NCBI RefSeq assembly: GCF_900100365.1 | Contig: NZ_FNKU01000001.1 | Span: forward strand, 5,149,501 to 5,213,500 | From: Pseudomonas cannabina | GTDB taxonomy: Bacteria; Pseudomonadota; Gammaproteobacteria; Pseudomonadales; Pseudomonadaceae | Length of the DNA: 64,000 nucleotides | Reading direction: 5' to 3' | Shown: piece by piece, positions 39,679 to 49,142 of the stretch | How the letters are laid out: each line of letters starts with the position of its first letter | Position numbering within the stretch: position 1 is the stretch's first letter | Notes under the pieces: model-generated | What the model saw: the letters and a program-made list of their open reading frames with translations, nothing else | Told to the model about the DNA's origin: nothing | Database searches by the model: none | Program-made: the position numbers and the translations under genes

Positions 39679-41229
39679 TCAGACTTTGTTGGTCTCGTGC
39701 ATGCGCGACAGCTGGCGTTCGAGCATTGATGGGTAGGGCTCCATCAGGCGTTCTACGCAGCAGGCGCCTTCCGGGCTGGCGATGGGGCGGATGCGGGCGC
39801 GTTGGCGGATCAGCGGGTCGTCGTTGATGCGTCGTTCGACCAGCAGCAGATTGCGACTGTGCTGCGACAGCGCCAATGCATCCTGCGCGGTCTCGGTCAG
39901 CAGCAGGTCGATCTGGCTCAGATCGCTCAGGTTTTCACCCATCGTCAGGCCCAGTTGCAGTTGCAAGGTGATGCCGCTGTCGGCGACTTCAATCTGCAAG
40001 GCATGGCTCAGTGCCCGCAACAGTTCGCCGCAGCAGATCGCGTTGGTCAGGTAGTCTTCGCCGCTTTCGTGGCTATGGAACAGCATCAGGGTGCTGCCGT
40101 CATTCAGGGTGTGCAGCTCTCCATCATATAGAGAAGCCGCTTGATCGAGGCAGTCGCGATAGCGTTGCAGCAGTTCGGTCAGGCGGGCACGCGGCAGGCG
40201 GCGCAATTGATCCTGCGCGCCAAGCTGGACAGCCAGCACCGCGCTGTCGTGCGGTTCGCTCTGAACCGCAGCGGCGGCAGCGGGACGGACGGCGGGCGTA
40301 CTGCTTGACGTGTCACGCAGGTCCGCGAACGGATCTTCCTCGTCTTCTTCATCTTCTTCGGCAACGATGCGGCGCTGTACGGGCGGCGCTGGCAAGCGCG
40401 GTTTCGGCTCGCTGGCTGCGGGTGTGCGGGCTGAAACCGTTGGTGCAGGCTTTTCTTCCGGCTCCAGATACGGCTCGTCATCCTCGTCGCTGTCGTATTC
40501 GGCGTCAGGCTCGGGCAATGGTTCGGGTTCGGGCTCAGGTGGCGCGAACGACGTGCGCAACTGCCGGGCAAGGTCGCCGATCTCGTCCTGGCGGTCAGTG
40601 GCCGGGGTGTACGGGTCGATGTTGCGCAGCCAGATGCGCATCTGCATCAGGGGCGTGGAGATATGACGGCCCAGACGCAAGCTCAGGGCCAGTGCGAGGG
40701 CCAGCAGGATACCGGCCAGAATGCCCATGCTTTGCAGGCTGATGGTCATCGGCTGCTGGAACTGCGACATGTCGAGGCTGATGCGCAGATGGCCTGCCAT
40801 CGTGTCCTGGAAGGTTATCTTGATTTCATACAGCCCCTGCGCCTCACCCAGAATCCCGTTTTTCGGGCGCTGGCCGGCTTCCGCAAGAATGCGGTTGTCG
40901 ACGCTGTAGATCGCGGCATGCGCGACCAGCGGGTTCTTGACCAGATTGCCCAGCAGCACGTTGAGACTGAGGATGTCGTTGGACACCAACAGCTCGGTGG
41001 CCGAGGTGGCGGTCTGGGTCGTCAGGGCCTGCCCCAGCGCATCGGCCTGTTCATGCATGGCCTGCTTGAACTGCAGACCCATGACACCGGCGTAAATCAC
41101 CAGCGCCAAAGCGACCAGGATCACGTTATGGCTGGCAATGCGCAAAGCAATCGGTATCCGGCGATGACGCAGGGCACGAAAGATGAGCAGGAAGAAATTA
41201 TCGGTTTTAACGGGCGTTGGCCGGTTCAC
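39679..41229 (-). CDS. AhpA/Smp-like inner-membrane protein with HAMP segment and acidic insert
   Basis: A protein of about 516 aa encoded opposite serB, as the Smp/YtjB gene is in other gammaproteobacteria. The first membrane helix is at residues 36-55, a periplasmic sensor-like region runs to about 165, the second helix is at 166-188, and a HAMP-like linker is at 186-230. Residues 231-330 are extremely rich in Pro, Glu and Asp (runs such as EPEPEPLPEPD and EEDEEDEEDPF). The last 190 residues form a soluble cytosolic domain that resembles adenylate-cyclase-like folds (LYDGELHTLNDGSTLMLFHS). The start is uncertain: GTG 41229 is chosen because the segment from NRPTPVKTDNFF looks conserved. Function unknown. 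Confidence 0.78.
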   Translation of the reverse strand: MNRPTPVKTDNFFLLIFRALRHRRIPIALRIASHNVILVALALVIYAGVMGLQFKQAMHEQADALGQALTTQTATSATELLVSNDILSLNVLLGNLVKNPLVAHAAIYSVDNRILAEAGQRPKNGILGEAQGLYEIKITFQDTMAGHLRISLDMSQFQQPMTISLQSMGILAGILLALALALSLRLGRHISTPLMQMRIWLRNIDPYTPATDRQDEIGDLARQLRTSFAPPEPEPEPLPEPDAEYDSDEDDEPYLEPEEKPAPTVSARTPAASEPKPRLPAPPVQRRIVAEEDEEDEEDPFADLRDTSSSTPAVRPAAAAAVQSEPHDSAVLAVQLGAQDQLRRLPRARLTELLQRYRDCLDQAASLYDGELHTLNDGSTLMLFHSHESGEDYLTNAICCGELLRALSHALQIEVADSGITLQLQLGLTMGENLSDLSQIDLLLTETAQDALALSQHSRNLLLVERRINDDPLIRQRARIRPIASPEGACCVERLMEPYPSMLERQLSRMHETNKV

Positions 41230-41359
41230 AGAGCACGGCTCTTTCGGTGAAGTTGTCGCGGAGTATAACGAGCGACCCAGTAGCGGCAAAGCGCTGCCTG
41301 TGCCCGATGGTCACTGAATGTGGTTAGAATGCGGTTTTTTTCCACTGCGGGGGTGCGCC

Positions 41360-42583
41360 TTGCGCGAAATCGTCCTGATTAACATCACTGGTGTCGACCG
41401 TCCCGGTCTCACCGCAGCCATCACCGGCGTCCTCGCCCAGGGTGGCGTGAACATTCTCGATATTGGTCAGGCGGTGATCCACGACACCCTGTCGTTCGGC
41501 ATCCTGGTTGAAATTCCGGATACCGTCGAAGGCTCGTCCGTGCTCAAGGACATCCTCTTCACCGCCTACAAGCTGGACCAGCAGGTGCGCTTCACGGCGG
41601 TGTCCGAAGAGGATTATCAGCAGTGGGTCGATGGCCAGGGCAAGGCGCGGCACATTGTGACGCTGCTGACCCGCAAGGTCACCGCCGAGCAATTGCAGTG
41701 CGTCAGTGCCATTACCGCCAAATACGGGCTGAACATCGATCAGATCGATCGTCTGTCCGGGCGCATGCCGCTCGACACGCCCGCCGACAAGGGCAAGGGC
41801 TGCATCGAGTTCACGGTGCGCGGCGAGCCTGCCGATCCGAAAGCCATGCAGGCCGAGTTTCTTGCCGTGGCGCAGGAGCTGAACGTCGATATCGCCTTCC
41901 AGCAGGACTCATTGTTCCGCCGCAATCGACGCCTGGCGGCGTTCGACATGGACTCGACCCTGATCGAAGCTGAGGTGATCGACGAACTGGCCAAGGCCGC
42001 GGGCGTCGGCGAGCAGGTTGCCGAGATTACCGAGCGGGCGATGCGTGGCGAGCTGGATTTCAGCGAAAGCTTCAAGGAGCGTCTGGCGCTGCTCAAGGGG
42101 CTGGATGTAAGCGTGCTGGACGAAATCGGCGCTTCGCTGCGGCTGACCGAGGGTGCTGAAACGCTGTTTGCCGAACTCAAGCGCCTGGGCTACAAGACCG
42201 CGATTCTGTCGGGTGGCTTCACGTATTTTGCCAAACAGCTGCAAGCGAAGCTGGGCATCGATTATGTCTTCGCCAACGAGCTGGAAGTGGTCGATGGCAA
42301 GGTCACCGGCGTGGCCGTCGAGCCAATCGTCAATGCCCAGCGCAAGGCAGATCTGCTGCGTGAACTGGCGCACAAGGAAGGCCTGAGCCTTGAACAGACC
42401 ATCGCGGTCGGTGACGGGGCCAATGATCTGCCGATGCTGGCGATTGCCGGGCTGGGCGTGGCGTTCAGAGCCAAGCCGCTGGTCAGGCAGTCTGCCAAAC
42501 AGGCGATTTCGACGTTGGGGCTGGACGGCGTGCTGTACCTGCTGGGATTTCGTGATCGTGAGGCGCAGCGTTCGGAGCGCTGA
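41360..42583 (+). CDS. serB: phosphoserine phosphatase SerB
   Basis: A 407-aa enzyme for the last step of serine synthesis. Two N-terminal ACT-type domains (REIVLINITGVDRPGLTAAITGVLAQGG; KARHIVTLLTRKVTAEQLQCVSAITAKYGL) precede the HAD phosphatase domain. The catalytic motif is FDMDSTLIEAEVIDELA (Asp196 and Asp198). Further motifs are ILSGGFTYFAKQL and VGDGANDLPML. The start is TTG 41360 with GGGGTG upstream. A frame extension to 41318 adds 14 residues not typical of the family. It is divergent from the membrane-protein gene, with the promoters of both in 41230-41359. Confidence 0.96.
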   Translation: MREIVLINITGVDRPGLTAAITGVLAQGGVNILDIGQAVIHDTLSFGILVEIPDTVEGSSVLKDILFTAYKLDQQVRFTAVSEEDYQQWVDGQGKARHIVTLLTRKVTAEQLQCVSAITAKYGLNIDQIDRLSGRMPLDTPADKGKGCIEFTVRGEPADPKAMQAEFLAVAQELNVDIAFQQDSLFRRNRRLAAFDMDSTLIEAEVIDELAKAAGVGEQVAEITERAMRGELDFSESFKERLALLKGLDVSVLDEIGASLRLTEGAETLFAELKRLGYKTAILSGGFTYFAKQLQAKLGIDYVFANELEVVDGKVTGVAVEPIVNAQRKADLLRELAHKEGLSLEQTIAVGDGANDLPMLAIAGLGVAFRAKPLVRQSAKQAISTLGLDGVLYLLGFRDREAQRSER

Positions 42584-42621
42584 TCATGAGTCTCGTTGTA
42601 ATTCGTTATGGGGTGCGACGC

Positions 42622-44406
42622 CTACAGCGTGCCCCATAGCGAGTCGAATTCCTGTCCCGGCTTGGGCTTCTCGCTTTCCGCGACCCTTGGCGCGTCGTAC
42701 ATCTGATATTCGAACTGGTTGTAACTGGCGCTGCTGATGCGCCGGTTACTCAATGAGGCGCGTCGTTCCTCGCCATGCACGTTGATCATCACCTTGCTGC
42801 CTTCCTGGAACGGCAGGCGCGGGGCGAGCACGGTCGGCGGTTTGTCCATGGCGCGTACTTCCGGCAGCATCAAGGTGCGCAGGTACTGGCTGTTCTGCTG
42901 CTCACGAATCAGTTGCATGCCACACGGCTGGGCAAAAGGCGCGATCAGCTCGATGCCCATTTGCGTGCCGCCGCTGCGCACCTGGCGCACCCAGCGCACG
43001 ATGGCGACGCTCCAGCCTTGCCCGGCATCGTCCTGAATACCGACCAGTTCGCCGGCCTGCAACTGTTGTGGCACTTCTTTCTGCCACGCCAGGCAATAAC
43101 CGCCGGGGCTGTGATTGACGATGTTCAGGTCAAAAGTCGGGAAGGTGTGCTGACCGTTGGAGAGCGAGTCGCTATCGCCGTCGATCTTCGGGTATTCGAT
43201 CTCTTCATACGGCAACAGCACGGATGAGGTGTTGCCGCGCTGCGTGTCGAAGGCCGAAGACCACGGGTCATCGTCGGCGTCGTTGGCCATCTTGAGCGAG
43301 AAATTCGCAACGCTGGTCGCGCTGTTCAATTGCAGCAGTTCGCTGAACGATTTCTGCCCCGCGACGTAGTAGTGCAGGGCACTCATGCCAATGCACAGCT
43401 TCAGCGTGCCCTGCCCGGCGGTGCGCTGAAAAGCACGTTCGGCGACATCGCCCCAGGCCGCTGCCAGATGCTGCAACAGATCGGTATTGATGCCGGTCGG
43501 TATCAGCAGCCGTGAAGGCGAGCGTTGATCGTCCGGCAGGGCCAGGTATTGATGGATCGCGTCCGCCAGCCCGGAGGTATTGATGCCGAGCAATCTGGGA
43601 ATCTGCTCGTCAGTGAACAGCGTGCCATACAGCGGCGGTTTGTCTGCGGTGGTGTCCAGCGCAAACAGGCTGCTTTCCTCGGCGGGGAATTGCAACTTGA
43701 CCAGCGGGCTCCAGGCTTCCAGCGCATCGGCCAGTTTGCCGATATTCAGCTGGCGCATCTGATTGCAGCGCGAGCAGCCCATTAGCAGGGCAATCACGTA
43801 GGTCTGTTCGACGCTCAGCGCTTTGGTGTGGTGAGCCATGGGCTCGTCGATCATGGCGTGGTGCAGGCCGTAATGACGGGCAATCTGATAGATCTGATGA
43901 ATCTCGAGCCAGAGACCTTCCTGCGCCGGGCAGTAGAGCTGGTTAGCGCGGATCAGCGGTCCGTTGAGGCCGTGCAGGGCGCGTTGCAACGCGGTGCTGA
44001 ACAAACCGCTCTGATCTTTGCTGTAACGCGCTGCGACCTGCTGGATGATCTGTTTGTAGCCCGTCGCCAGGTGGTTTTGCAGGGCCTGGCACAGGTTGGC
44101 GACCTTGCGCGGCCGCTCGTCGAGCACAATGGCCTGGTTAAGAAAGTGGCGTTCGAGGTGCTTGCAGACGAAGTAGACCTCGGGGCGCAACAGTTCAAGC
44201 AGTTGCAGGCGGTTATCACTGGGGGTCACCAACTGGTTCAGCTCGGTCAGGCCTTGATACAGCTGGCGCGCCATTTCCCCGAGGTTTGCTTTGGGCAGCC
44301 TGGAGATCCAGCGTCTCAGGTCGCGCGGAGTAGCTTCACAGAACGTCAGGCTCGACTGCGTTGGCGTGGGAGCACGCAACAGCAGAGGGAGGCTAAAATT
44401 GCTCAT
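42622..44406 (-). CDS. PilZ-like domain protein of unknown function
   Basis: A 594-aa soluble protein starting MSNFSLPLLLRAPTPTQSSLTFCEATPRDLRRWISRLPKANLG. The N-terminal 400 residues look alpha-helical and are not recognised. Near residues 440-530 there is a PilZ-like pattern (FDLNIVNHSPGGYCLAWQ, then AIVRWVRQVRSGGTQMGIELIAP), which suggests c-di-GMP binding; the usual RxxxR is not obvious, so binding is uncertain. The start at 44406 is preferred over an extension to 44496. In pseudomonads this gene lies between serB/fimX and psd and has at times been labelled molecular chaperone, for which I see no support. Confidence 0.75.
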   Translation of the reverse strand: MSNFSLPLLLRAPTPTQSSLTFCEATPRDLRRWISRLPKANLGEMARQLYQGLTELNQLVTPSDNRLQLLELLRPEVYFVCKHLERHFLNQAIVLDERPRKVANLCQALQNHLATGYKQIIQQVAARYSKDQSGLFSTALQRALHGLNGPLIRANQLYCPAQEGLWLEIHQIYQIARHYGLHHAMIDEPMAHHTKALSVEQTYVIALLMGCSRCNQMRQLNIGKLADALEAWSPLVKLQFPAEESSLFALDTTADKPPLYGTLFTDEQIPRLLGINTSGLADAIHQYLALPDDQRSPSRLLIPTGINTDLLQHLAAAWGDVAERAFQRTAGQGTLKLCIGMSALHYYVAGQKSFSELLQLNSATSVANFSLKMANDADDDPWSSAFDTQRGNTSSVLLPYEEIEYPKIDGDSDSLSNGQHTFPTFDLNIVNHSPGGYCLAWQKEVPQQLQAGELVGIQDDAGQGWSVAIVRWVRQVRSGGTQMGIELIAPFAQPCGMQLIREQQNSQYLRTLMLPEVRAMDKPPTVLAPRLPFQEGSKVMINVHGEERRASLSNRRISSASYNQFEYQMYDAPRVAESEKPKPGQEFDSLWGTL

Positions 44407-44651
44407 GTGAAAGATGGACTCCAACGACTCACTGGAAACGGGCGGCGGCATTGAGCGGGTGACTGCAACGTCGCGCGACTGTCCAGTGTACGCCACGAAT
44501 GTGCGAAGTATCCTACAGCGCCGAGTGAGTGACTCTACCAGTATCGGTGAAGTCGCGCAGCAAGTGTGGCTTTATGCCAGTTCTGCTCCGATTTGATGCT
44601 GTGGGGGCGAGTGTTCAGGCCGCGCCCCGTGTTTTCAGCACTTTTCAGCCA

Positions 44652-45515
44652 TCAGGCTTGTTTCGGAACCGCCAGCGCCTGCCCCATCTGTACGCTGGAG
44701 CCGGCTTTCAGCTGCTCGACCCATTTAACCTGGTCTGGCCCGAACAGCACGATGGCCGTGGAACCCAGCTTGAAGCGGCCCATTTCTGCGCCTTTTTCCA
44801 GATGGATCGGCGCACGTGCCGCTTCGTCGTAACGGAAAGTCTTGAGTTCACGCTTGGGTGGCGTGACCAGTCCGGCCCAGACCGTCTCGACCGACGCCAC
44901 GATCATTGCGCCGACCAGCACCACAGCCATTGGCCCGCGCTCGGTGTCGAACAGGCAAACCACTCGTTCGTTACGCGCGAACAGCTCCGGCACGTTTTCA
45001 GCGGTGGTCTGGTTGACCGAAAAGATGCGACCCGGCACGTAGACCATTTCACGCAGTGTACCGGCCAGCGGCATGTGTACGCGGTGGTAGTCTTTCGGCG
45101 ACAGGTAAACGGTGGCGAACTCGCCGCCCATGAATGGCGCAGAAAGCTTCGGATCGCCGCCCAGCAGCTCGAGCACGCTGAAACTGTGACCTTTGGCCTG
45201 GAAGATGCGGCCATGATCGATCGGCCCCAGCTGGCTGATGGCACCGTCGGCAGGCGACAGGATCGCGCCGGGCGTGGTGTCCAGCGGGCGTGCATCGGGT
45301 TTCAGTGCACGGGTGAAAAACGCGTTGAAGTGCTCGTAAGACGTCAGGTCTTCGACCAGCGCCTGCGACATGTCCACCTGATAGCGGCGGGCGAACCATT
45401 CAGTAAAGGCATTCTTGAACCAGCGCACGCGGCATTCGGCGACGCAGCCAGCCAGTCGGGACAGCAAATGGTGCGGCAACAGGTACTGGCTAAGAATAAA
45501 CAGACGGTCTTTCAT
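44652..45515 (-). CDS. psd: phosphatidylserine decarboxylase (internal start within the fused frame)
   Basis: A 287-aa enzyme if translated from ATG 45515 ([23 protein letters not shown]), the usual N-terminus and length. It makes phosphatidylethanolamine at the inner membrane. Self-cleavage at LGST (Ser252 in this numbering) generates the pyruvoyl group and the alpha and beta chains. A weak AAGG ribosome site lies 8 bases upstream. Whether the cell makes this form, the 615-residue fusion or both cannot be told from sequence. Confidence 0.8.
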   Translation of the reverse strand: MKDRLFILSQYLLPHHLLSRLAGCVAECRVRWFKNAFTEWFARRYQVDMSQALVEDLTSYEHFNAFFTRALKPDARPLDTTPGAILSPADGAISQLGPIDHGRIFQAKGHSFSVLELLGGDPKLSAPFMGGEFATVYLSPKDYHRVHMPLAGTLREMVYVPGRIFSVNQTTAENVPELFARNERVVCLFDTERGPMAVVLVGAMIVASVETVWAGLVTPPKRELKTFRYDEAARAPIHLEKGAEMGRFKLGSTAIVLFGPDQVKWVEQLKAGSSVQMGQALAVPKQA

Positions 45516-46499
45516 CGAGGGCCTTGAATAGGAGTGTCCTGAAAATGAGTGTCCTGAAGGTTTCTGAGACGTGCGGCCTGGTTCGGTGGTGCGAACCGGT
45601 TCGACGGCTTCGACTTCGACGACTTCGACTGGCGGGACTGGCTGGGCGGGCTCTACAGGCTCGACGGCCAGTGCAGGCTCTGCCGGGTTTTCCACCGGCG
45701 TGTCCGGAAGGTTACCCCATTCGCCCCACGAACCGGCGTACGCCTTGACCCGTGGATAGCCCAACGCTTTCGCCACCAGATAGGTAAAGCCCGAGCGGTG
45801 GTGGGTCTGGCAATGGGTGATCACTTCCTTGTCGGGAGTGATGCCCAGGTCACGCAGAATCTGCGGCATGTCCTGACGAATACGCAGGTTGCGCGCCTTG
45901 TCCATGCCCTCGGTCCACTCGAAGTTGACGGCGCCGGGAATATGCCCGCCTTTGGCCGCCACCACTTTTTCGCCCGAGTACTCGGTCGGGCCGCGCGCGT
46001 CCCAGATTGCCAGGTCGGCTGCGCCCAGACGGCTTTGCAGGTATTCGCGGGTGGCGGTCGGTTCTTCGTGCAGCGTGAAAGCGACCGGGCCGCCTGCAAC
46101 CGGCGGGACTTCGGTGCTCAGCGGCAGCGATTCTGCTTCCCAGGCCAGCAGGCCTCCGTCCAGATAGTGATAGCGGGTGTGGCCAATGACATCCAGCAGC
46201 CAGATGAAACGCCCGGCCCAGCCGCCGCCTTCATCGTCGTAAACAACGTAGACCGCATCGGGATTGTGGCCCAGTTCGCCGAACAGTTGCTCAAGGCCGG
46301 CATGCTCCGGCAGCAGGCCGGGCGCCGGTGGCTTGCCCAGTTGTGTGCGTTTCGGGTCGACAAAGCGGGCGCCGCGAATGTGCCCGGCTTCGTAGCGAGC
46401 GCTGCTGGTCAGATCCACGAGGATCAGTTCAGGAGCATCAAGGCGCTGAAGCAGATCGTTGGGTTCGATGACCAGCGACAAGCCAGTGAATTCGGACAT
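44652..46499 (-). CDS. rhdA-psd: rhodanese-phosphatidylserine decarboxylase in-frame fusion
   Basis: One uninterrupted 615-codon frame encodes two enzymes that are normally separate neighbours. Residues 1-268 are a two-domain thiosulfate sulfurtransferase with Cys230 in the active loop HCQTHHRSG, matching RhdA. Residues 271-328 form a Pro/Glu/Val-rich linker ([22 protein letters not shown]) ending in a small repeat [11 protein letters not shown]. Residues 329-615 are a full phosphatidylserine decarboxylase with the pyruvoyl-forming LGST motif (Ser580) and the histidine motifs of the family. The internal Psd start codon (ATG 45515) has an AAGG site upstream, so Psd may also be made separately. 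Loss of the rhdA stop codon would explain the fusion. Confidence 0.8.
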   Translation of the reverse strand: MSEFTGLSLVIEPNDLLQRLDAPELILVDLTSSARYEAGHIRGARFVDPKRTQLGKPPAPGLLPEHAGLEQLFGELGHNPDAVYVVYDDEGGGWAGRFIWLLDVIGHTRYHYLDGGLLAWEAESLPLSTEVPPVAGGPVAFTLHEEPTATREYLQSRLGAADLAIWDARGPTEYSGEKVVAAKGGHIPGAVNFEWTEGMDKARNLRIRQDMPQILRDLGITPDKEVITHCQTHHRSGFTYLVAKALGYPRVKAYAGSWGEWGNLPDTPVENPAEPALAVEPVEPAQPVPPVEVVEVEAVEPVRTTEPGRTSQKPSGHSFSGHSYSRPSMKDRLFILSQYLLPHHLLSRLAGCVAECRVRWFKNAFTEWFARRYQVDMSQALVEDLTSYEHFNAFFTRALKPDARPLDTTPGAILSPADGAISQLGPIDHGRIFQAKGHSFSVLELLGGDPKLSAPFMGGEFATVYLSPKDYHRVHMPLAGTLREMVYVPGRIFSVNQTTAENVPELFARNERVVCLFDTERGPMAVVLVGAMIVASVETVWAGLVTPPKRELKTFRYDEAARAPIHLEKGAEMGRFKLGSTAIVLFGPDQVKWVEQLKAGSSVQMGQALAVPKQA

Positions 46500-46544
46500 T
46501 TGCAGCCTCCGGTGGAAAGAAAGAGGCGAATTGTACGCCAGGCC

Positions 46545-48080
46545 TCACGCTTTGCGATGACTAAAGATGCCAAGTGCCCGTTCAATGCATTGCGCGGTTT
46601 TTCCGAATGCCTGAACGGAAATTTCCGACAAGACACCGCCGCCCTGGTCAGCGACCACCAGCAGCATGACCTTGCCGTTGTTGCTCAGCGAGCGAATCAG
46701 CCAGTGCTGGCCGCTGAACAGTGTCTTGAGCGGCGCGGGCAGCAAGGCCGCAAACTGTGCGTTGTTGGCGGGCGTCATGCGCAGTTGGGTGGGCTGGGTC
46801 AGCAGACGTTGCAGCACAGTGCTTTCCTTGACGAACAGCTGCAACGCGGCGGTTTCCTGGGGCAGGCCTGCCAGTTGATTGACCCGCAACACCGATGAGG
46901 TCTTGTCCAGCATCAACAGCAGGACCCGTTCCATGCCGCACGCCATGAACGCATCGCGAGCAGAGGTGGTGAGGTGCATGGCGTTGATGAACGGGCTGGG
47001 CTCTTGCAACAGTTCGGCACATTGCTTGCGCCACAATTGCAGGGCGTCGGCCGATGGCGGTGGTGCGGCCTCATTATCGCGTCGCACGCGGCGCGCATCC
47101 CACGGCCAGATCAGCGATTCGGCCGGGTGCCACAAATCGCTTTCTGCGTGAGCGCGCGCGCTGCTGGCGGCGTTCTGGTGCGCCTGTTGCTGAATGTCAT
47201 CGAGCGGCTGTTGCAGATAAAGGCTGATAAGACGTTCCCAGCGCAGGCAGTGCGGACTGTTCCAGGCCTGTTGGGCCGCCAGCGCAAGGCCGTTGCCCAG
47301 CAGCACGGTATTGGCAGGCTGATTCAGCCAGCGGCGCAGATTGGGGTCGGCGTCCATCAACTGTTGCTGTTCGAGCGGGCTGCGGTCTTCGCGTGCGATG
47401 CGCAGCGCCTTGGCCAGCTCGCGTCGCTCATTGATCAGCAGCCTGTAGCCACGGGTGACCCAGACCGGCAGGCGCCAGAACTCGGCAAGCGCCAGGCACA
47501 AATCCAGCAGGTTGACGCCAAACAGCTCTTTTTCCACCGCGTCGCTGGAGTGCCCCTTGTGGATAACGCGCAACTCCAGTTCTTCCAGCAATTTTGGATA
47601 AGCCAGTGCCATCGGCCAGAGTGGCGCGAGAAACAGCAGGCTGCCCAGGTGAATGTCTTGCCAGAGCCGCGCCAGACGGCTGGCAAACAGCCCGTTGGCC
47701 TGTTGCGTGGCATGCTGGCTGACCAGAATCAGCTGGCGATAGGCCGCAGGAATCTCTTCGGGGGGCTTGGCTGGCAGACGGCCCAGCAAGGTTTCGGTGC
47801 GCGCCAGCCCCAGGCGATTGATCGCGATCTCGAGGCTTTCGGCCTGTTCTGTCATCCCGTGGGTGTGATGATTGGCTTCGCGCATCACACTCAGCACCAG
47901 TGCAGGGCTTTCCTGCATCATTTCGGCGATTTCACGCAACGAACGGCGGCTGTCGTTGAGGGCTGAACGAACGTGAGCATGATTGGCGGCAGGAACCGGC
48001 AACGCGATACCGTCAAGTTGTTTGACCCAGGCATCAAGCGTGGCTGGAACAAGGTGATGTGCTGCGCGTGGTGTCGGCAT
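46545..48080 (-). CDS. HDOD domain signalling protein
   Basis: A 511-aa cytosolic protein with an HDOD domain (about 15-240): LDAWVKQLDGIALPVPAANHAHVRSALNDSRRSLREIAEMMQESPALVLSVMREANH, then AINRLGLARTETLLGRLP. The C-terminal part (about 350-500) looks like a GAF-type sensor region (FMACGMERVLLLMLDKTSSVLRVNQLAG; QHWLIRSLSNNGKVMLLVVADQGG). HDOD proteins are non-catalytic HD relatives used in signalling. It lies upstream of the fused rhdA-psd gene (45-bp gap) and is divergent from motA, as in other pseudomonads. No specific function is assigned. Confidence 0.85.
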   Translation of the reverse strand: MPTPRAAHHLVPATLDAWVKQLDGIALPVPAANHAHVRSALNDSRRSLREIAEMMQESPALVLSVMREANHHTHGMTEQAESLEIAINRLGLARTETLLGRLPAKPPEEIPAAYRQLILVSQHATQQANGLFASRLARLWQDIHLGSLLFLAPLWPMALAYPKLLEELELRVIHKGHSSDAVEKELFGVNLLDLCLALAEFWRLPVWVTRGYRLLINERRELAKALRIAREDRSPLEQQQLMDADPNLRRWLNQPANTVLLGNGLALAAQQAWNSPHCLRWERLISLYLQQPLDDIQQQAHQNAASSARAHAESDLWHPAESLIWPWDARRVRRDNEAAPPPSADALQLWRKQCAELLQEPSPFINAMHLTTSARDAFMACGMERVLLLMLDKTSSVLRVNQLAGLPQETAALQLFVKESTVLQRLLTQPTQLRMTPANNAQFAALLPAPLKTLFSGQHWLIRSLSNNGKVMLLVVADQGGGVLSEISVQAFGKTAQCIERALGIFSHRKA

Positions 48081-48194
48081 GGGGTGGCCTGTGCGACTGA
48101 TTTATCTGGGCTGGAGGACTGCCAGTGTGCAGGGCGGCCCGGCCATTTTCACCCTTCGATTGACGGAGCAAAACGGTTTTTCACAAGAACCGGC

Positions 48195-48221
48195 TATAGT
48201 CTCGCCCAGATGGGCCGATAA
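48195..48221 (+). promoter_or_regulatory. FliA (sigma-28) flagellar promoter of motAB
   Basis: TATAGTCT (48195-48202) and GCCGATAA (48214-48221) are separated by 11 bp. The -10 is a perfect match to the sigma-28 consensus GCCGATAA, and the -35 matches TAAAGTTT at 6 of 8 positions. The motA ATG lies 67 bp downstream. This agrees with motility genes being late FliA targets. Confidence 0.85.
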
Positions 48222-48287
48222 GGAGAAGAAGAGTTTCAAGAACTTGCGCACTGTCCCTGAACCCGACTCAGTAAAGTATTTTTTCCT

Positions 48288-49139
48288 ATGGCTAAAATTA
48301 TCGGCATCATTGTCGTCTTCGCGAGCGTACTCGGCGGATACGTGTTGTCTCACGGCAAGATCATGGCGCTGTTCCAGCCCTATGAGGTCTTGATCATCGG
48401 CGGTGCCGCACTGGGTGCGTTTCTCCAGGCCAACCCCGGCTACATGACCATGCACGTGTTCAAGAAGTCGCTGAAGATGTTCGGCAGCCGCTTCACGCAT
48501 GCCTACTATCTGGAAGTGCTGGGGCTGGTGTACGAAATCCTCAACAAGAGCCGCCGTGAAGGCATGATGGCGATCGAGGGGGATATCGAAGATGCCGCCT
48601 CCAGCCCGATCTTCGCCAAATACCCAGGCGTGCTGAAAGATGAACGCATGACTGCGTACATCTGTGATTACCTGCGCATCATGTCGTCCGGCAACATGGC
48701 TCCCCACGAGCTGGAAGGCCTGTTCGACATGGAGCTGCTGAGCATGAAAGAAGAGCTCGAGCACCCGTCTCACGCGGTCACCGGTATTGCTGACGGCATG
48801 CCCGGCTTCGGTATCGTCGCGGCGGTACTGGGTATCGTGATTACCATGGCGTCCCTGGGTTCGGGCGACAAGGCAGCCATCGGCATGCACGTGGGTGCGG
48901 CATTGGTGGGGACCTTCTTCGGTATTCTCGCGGCCTACGGTTTCTTCGGCCCGCTGGCCACCTGTCTTGCACACGACGCCAAGGAAGAAATGAACGTTTA
49001 CGAGAGCATCAAGGCGTCGCTGGTGGCGTCGGCCTCCGGCATGCCGCCTTCGCTGGCCGTCGAGTTCGGCCGCAAAGTGCTGTATCCGTTGCATCGGCCC
49101 AGCTTCAGCGAGCTGGAACAAGCGGTTCGCGGTCGCTAA
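48288..49139 (+). CDS. motA: flagellar motor stator protein MotA
   Basis: A 283-aa inner-membrane protein with four helices: MAKIIGIIVVFASVLGGYVLSHGK, YEVLIIGGAALGAFL, and the pair around GIVAAVLGIVITMASLG and GAALVGTFFGILAAYGFFGPL. The long cytosolic loop between helices 2 and 3 carries the charged residues that touch FliG. The E. coli-like MotA form is favoured over MotC. It is 3 bp upstream of motB and driven by the FliA promoter at 48195-48221. Together they form the proton-driven stator. Confidence 0.97.
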   Translation: MAKIIGIIVVFASVLGGYVLSHGKIMALFQPYEVLIIGGAALGAFLQANPGYMTMHVFKKSLKMFGSRFTHAYYLEVLGLVYEILNKSRREGMMAIEGDIEDAASSPIFAKYPGVLKDERMTAYICDYLRIMSSGNMAPHELEGLFDMELLSMKEELEHPSHAVTGIADGMPGFGIVAAVLGIVITMASLGSGDKAAIGMHVGAALVGTFFGILAAYGFFGPLATCLAHDAKEEMNVYESIKASLVASASGMPPSLAVEFGRKVLYPLHRPSFSELEQAVRGR

Positions 49140-49142
49140 GTC

